23,152 nucleotides of DNA from JAIVJM01 sp035761505 (GTDB taxonomy: Bacteria > Acidobacteriota > Blastocatellia > Pyrinomonadales > Pyrinomonadaceae): NCBI GenBank assembly GCA_035761505.1, contig DASTQX010000586.1, positions 1 through 23,152 on the forward strand, in the 5' to 3' direction. The notes under the pieces are model-generated. The model did not search any database and was not told the origin of the DNA. It saw only the letters and a program-made list of their open reading frames with translations. Shown here one piece after another: positions 20,495 through 23,152 of the stretch. Every line of letters begins with the position of its first letter. Positions within the stretch are counted from its first letter, which is position 1. The translations under genes and the position numbers were made by a program.

Positions 20495-23152
20495 ATGAAA
20501 TCTCAGAGGCTGACCGTCTTTGCGTTGCTGGCTCTGATGCTGGTGTGGGCCGCCGCCCCCGCCTCCGCACAGAGCGACCGCGGTTCCGTCACCGGCACGA
20601 TCACAGACCCCGGCGGGGCGGTCGTCCCCAACGCCAAAGTCACTGCCACCAGTCAGGACACGGGCGAGGTGCGCGAGGTCATCAGCTCGGACGAGGGCAA
20701 CTACACCCTGCCCGAACTGAAGGCCGGGCTCTACAAGCTTACGGTCGAAGCGCCGGGTTTCAAGACCGCCTCGAACGAGGGCGTCAAAGTCGCGGTGCAG
20801 GTCACGCACAGTCTCGACTTCAAGCTCGAAGTCGGCGCGGTGACCGACGTGGTGACGGTCACGGCGGACGCGGCTTCGGCGGCGATTCAGACCGACACGC
20901 CCGTCCGCCAGACCAACATCAACGAGCGGCAGGTGAGGGAACTGCCCCTTCAGGTCAGCTCCGAGACGGCGGGCCGCTCGCCTCTCGCCTTTATCTTCCT
21001 CGACAGCAACGTGACCGCCGCCGCCGGCAACGGCACGAACGCGACGAACTTTCGCGTGAGCGGCGGGCAGGGACTCGGCACCGAGATTCTGATTGACGGC
21101 GCGGCCACCCGCCGCGCGCAGAACGGGACGTTCTTTACCGAGGTCTCGCCGAGCCCGAACGCCTTTCAGGAGTTCACCGTCTCGACTTCGAGCTACTCGG
21201 CGGAGTTCGGCAACTCTTCGGGCGGCATCGTCAACTTCTCCATCAAGTCGGGCGGCAACCAGTTCCACGGCGAGGCTTACGAGTACCACCGCAACGAAGC
21301 CTTCAACGCCAACAGCTTCACCAACAACGCCGCCGGGCGCGACGCCAGCGGCAACCCGAACCTCCCGCGCCCGCGCGACCACCAGAACAACTTCGGCTTC
21401 AACGTCGGCGGCCCCATCTACCTCCCGCGCTTCGGCGAGGGCGGCAAGAGCTACTGGAGCGGCAAAGACAGCGCCTTCTTCTTCTTCAACTACGAGGGCT
21501 ACCGCTTCGCCCAGTCCGAGAACGTCTTCCTGACCGTCCCGACCTTGAGGATGCGGCAGGGCGACTTCGGCGAGTTGTTCACCGACCCGGTTATCCTCAA
21601 CCGCTTCGGCCCCGGCGGCGTGCAGATTTTCGACCCGACTTCGGGCGGCTTCGGCGAGCGCGCGGCCATCCCCGGCAACAACATCCCGGCCTACCAACTC
21701 GCCACCGGGCGCACCATCATTGACCCCGTGGGCCTGAACATCTTGAACACCATCCCTCTGCCGACGCGCGAGGGCGTCTTCCAGAACTACCTTTCGAGCA
21801 CGCAGCGCCCGCTGACGATGAACCAGTACGTCGGCAAGGTGGACTTCATCCTGACGCCGATGCAGCGGCTCGGCTTCAGCTACTCGTACCGCAAGCAGGA
21901 CACGATTCAGGGCGGCGCGCCGCGCTTCCCCGCGCCGTTCGTCGCCGCCGGGCGCTGGAACCAGTTCTTCGTCTCGCACTTCGCGCGCCTGCAACACGAC
22001 TACACGATCAGCTCGAACTTCCTCAACCACTTCAACGCGGGCTTTACGCGCTACGAGGTGGCGAACCGCAACACGACCATCGGCTTCAACAACACTTCTC
22101 TGGGCTTCAGCCCGACGGCGACGCAGAACCGTGCGTTCCCCTTGATCGGCTTCCCCGGCTACAGCGACCCGGCTGACCCGCGCGGCGACCCGCGCTCGTA
22201 TCAGGGCATCGGCTCGACCTTCTTCCACGACCAGTCGGGCGACAACGCCGTCCAGTTCAGCGACTTCATGACCTTCATCAAGGGCAACCACTCGTTCAAG
22301 TTCGGCGGCGACGTGCGCATCCAGCAGTTCAACGTGAGCCAGTTGGTGCATCCGGGCGGCGAGTTCAACTTCCGCCACAACCAGACCTCGAACACCGAGG
22401 CCGACAATCAGGGCTGGCCCATCGCGAGCCTCATTACGGGCACGACCGAGTTCTCCTTCAACAGCGCGCAGACGATTGACCCCGGCTGGCGTCAGTTCTC
22501 GCACTCCTACTTCTTCAACGATGACTGGAAGCTGCGCCCGAACCTGACGGTCAACCTCGGCGTGCGCTACGACCTGCCGGGCCTGCGCACCGAATCCAAA
22601 GACCGCTTTCGCGGCTTCGACCCGTTCGCGCCGAACCCGGCGGCGGGCGGTCGTCTCGGCGCGATTGTCGGCGCGGGCGGTCAGGGCGGGCAGGCCGCGC
22701 ACCGCTCGCTGGCCGAGCCCGACCGCTCGAACATCGGGCCGCGCGTCGGCTTCGCCTACTCTTGGGACGAGCGGACGGTGATTCGCGGCGGCGCGGGGAT
22801 TTACTACTCGCCCATCGTCTATGGCTCCGGCGGGCAGAACAACCTGACGGGCGGAACCATCGGCTTCAACACGCCGGTGCAGGCGAACGTCAACGGCGGT
22901 GTCGGCGGCCAGCCCGACCTCTTCCTGCGCAGCTACCGCGCGGTGCTGCCGATTGACCCGAACGGGCAGTTCCTCGGCTCGGACGTGGACTACTTCGACC
23001 CCGACTTCAGGACTTCGCGCACCGTCCAGTACAGCCTCGACCTGCAACGCGAGCTGCCTTACAACTTCGCCTTCTCGGTCGGCTACGTCGGCCACCGCGC
23101 GACGCGCCTGCACTCGAACTTCGAGCGGCTGAACGCGATTCCGTTCAACGCC
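20495..23152 (+). CDS. TonB-dependent receptor, Oar-like (partial, 3' end cut)
   Basis: The frame stays open for 886 codons from ATG 20495 to the last base of the window, so the C-terminus is missing. Related proteins are often 1000-1200 aa. GGGAG at 20484-20488 lies 6 nt before the ATG. Residues 1-25 are a signal peptide (cleavage after ASA likely). Residues about 28-115 form a carboxypeptidase-regulatory-like beta-sandwich (GSVTGTITDPGGAVVPNAKV, then GNYTLPELKAGLYKL). A plug-like region follows (RVSGGQGLGTEILIDGAA, then SYSAEFGNSSGGIVNFSIKS). The rest is aromatic-rich outer-membrane beta-barrel sequence (for example FKFGGDVRIQ; VNLGVRYDLPG). Such receptors import large ligands through the outer membrane using TonB-ExbBD energy. 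The substrate cannot be read, and no catabolic genes are next to it. It has its own promoter and leader. Confidence 0.9.
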   Translation, partial: MKSQRLTVFALLALMLVWAAAPASAQSDRGSVTGTITDPGGAVVPNAKVTATSQDTGEVREVISSDEGNYTLPELKAGLYKLTVEAPGFKTASNEGVKVAVQVTHSLDFKLEVGAVTDVVTVTADAASAAIQTDTPVRQTNINERQVRELPLQVSSETAGRSPLAFIFLDSNVTAAAGNGTNATNFRVSGGQGLGTEILIDGAATRRAQNGTFFTEVSPSPNAFQEFTVSTSSYSAEFGNSSGGIVNFSIKSGGNQFHGEAYEYHRNEAFNANSFTNNAAGRDASGNPNLPRPRDHQNNFGFNVGGPIYLPRFGEGGKSYWSGKDSAFFFFNYEGYRFAQSENVFLTVPTLRMRQGDFGELFTDPVILNRFGPGGVQIFDPTSGGFGERAAIPGNNIPAYQLATGRTIIDPVGLNILNTIPLPTREGVFQNYLSSTQRPLTMNQYVGKVDFILTPMQRLGFSYSYRKQDTIQGGAPRFPAPFVAAGRWNQFFVSHFARLQHDYTISSNFLNHFNAGFTRYEVANRNTTIGFNNTSLGFSPTATQNRAFPLIGFPGYSDPADPRGDPRSYQGIGSTFFHDQSGDNAVQFSDFMTFIKGNHSFKFGGDVRIQQFNVSQLVHPGGEFNFRHNQTSNTEADNQGWPIASLITGTTEFSFNSAQTIDPGWRQFSHSYFFNDDWKLRPNLTVNLGVRYDLPGLRTESKDRFRGFDPFAPNPAAGGRLGAIVGAGGQGGQAAHRSLAEPDRSNIGPRVGFAYSWDERTVIRGGAGIYYSPIVYGSGGQNNLTGGTIGFNTPVQANVNGGVGGQPDLFLRSYRAVLPIDPNGQFLGSDVDYFDPDFRTSRTVQYSLDLQRELPYNFAFSVGYVGHRATRLHSNFERLNAIPFNA

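Noticed and set aside
20297..23113. 938-codon open frame on the minus strand opposite the TonB receptor
   Set aside because: The plus strand encodes a convincing signal peptide, regulatory-like domain and barrel. The antisense product is Arg/Val/Glu-rich low complexity, an effect of GC-rich codon use.

Overview
The window is GC-rich DNA carrying a set of protein families typical of Acidobacteriota: four long two-module FtsX/MacB-type permeases of the ADOP kind (acidobacterial duplicated orphan permease), a secreted 'VWFA-related acidobacterial domain' protein, and a large Oar-like TonB-dependent receptor with a carboxypeptidase-regulatory-like N-terminus. A member of the class Blastocatellia is my guess, but the sequence alone does not fix the class. 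No rRNA, tRNA, CRISPR array, transposase or phage gene was seen.

Layout. (1) 32-1066 (+): low-specificity L-threonine aldolase. It converges on (2) 1186-3483 (-), the VWFA-related secreted protein, and a hairpin with a T-tract on the minus strand lies between them. (3) 3484-3867: a divergent intergenic region with an AT-rich part, a 7-bp-stem palindrome and a sigma-54-like promoter facing right. (4) 3868-20049 (+): a nine-gene block that reads as one efflux system: HlyD/MacA-type membrane-fusion protein, MacB/LolD-type ATPase, four tandem ADOP permeases of about 810 aa each, an NtrC-type sigma-54 activator, an NtrY-like sensor kinase and a second MacB/LolD-type ATPase. (5) 20050-20494: an intergenic region with a good sigma-70 promoter, a perfect 10-bp palindrome just downstream of it and a leader of about 270 nt. 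(6) 20495 to the window end (+): the TonB-dependent receptor, cut off by the window edge.

How the genes may work together (inference). The two ATPases would power the FtsX-type permeases, the HlyD-like adaptor would bridge the periplasm in the MacAB manner, and the kinase/NtrC pair would control expression through sigma-54. Sigma-54-like sites of varying quality lie upstream of the adaptor (3802-3817), the NtrC gene (16184-16199) and the second ATPase (19305-19320). No TolC-like outer-membrane factor is in the window.

The least expected structure is in the spacers of the block. Five of them consist largely of tandem 7-nt units followed by their reverse complements, so each can fold into a hairpin with a period of 7 nt. 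A sixth spacer is a looser version. The heptamer differs between spacers (CGTCAAT, ATTTGAG, GTGATRA). The spacers after permeases 1 and 3 are 86 nt each and differ at only 3 positions, while the genes beside them have clearly diverged.
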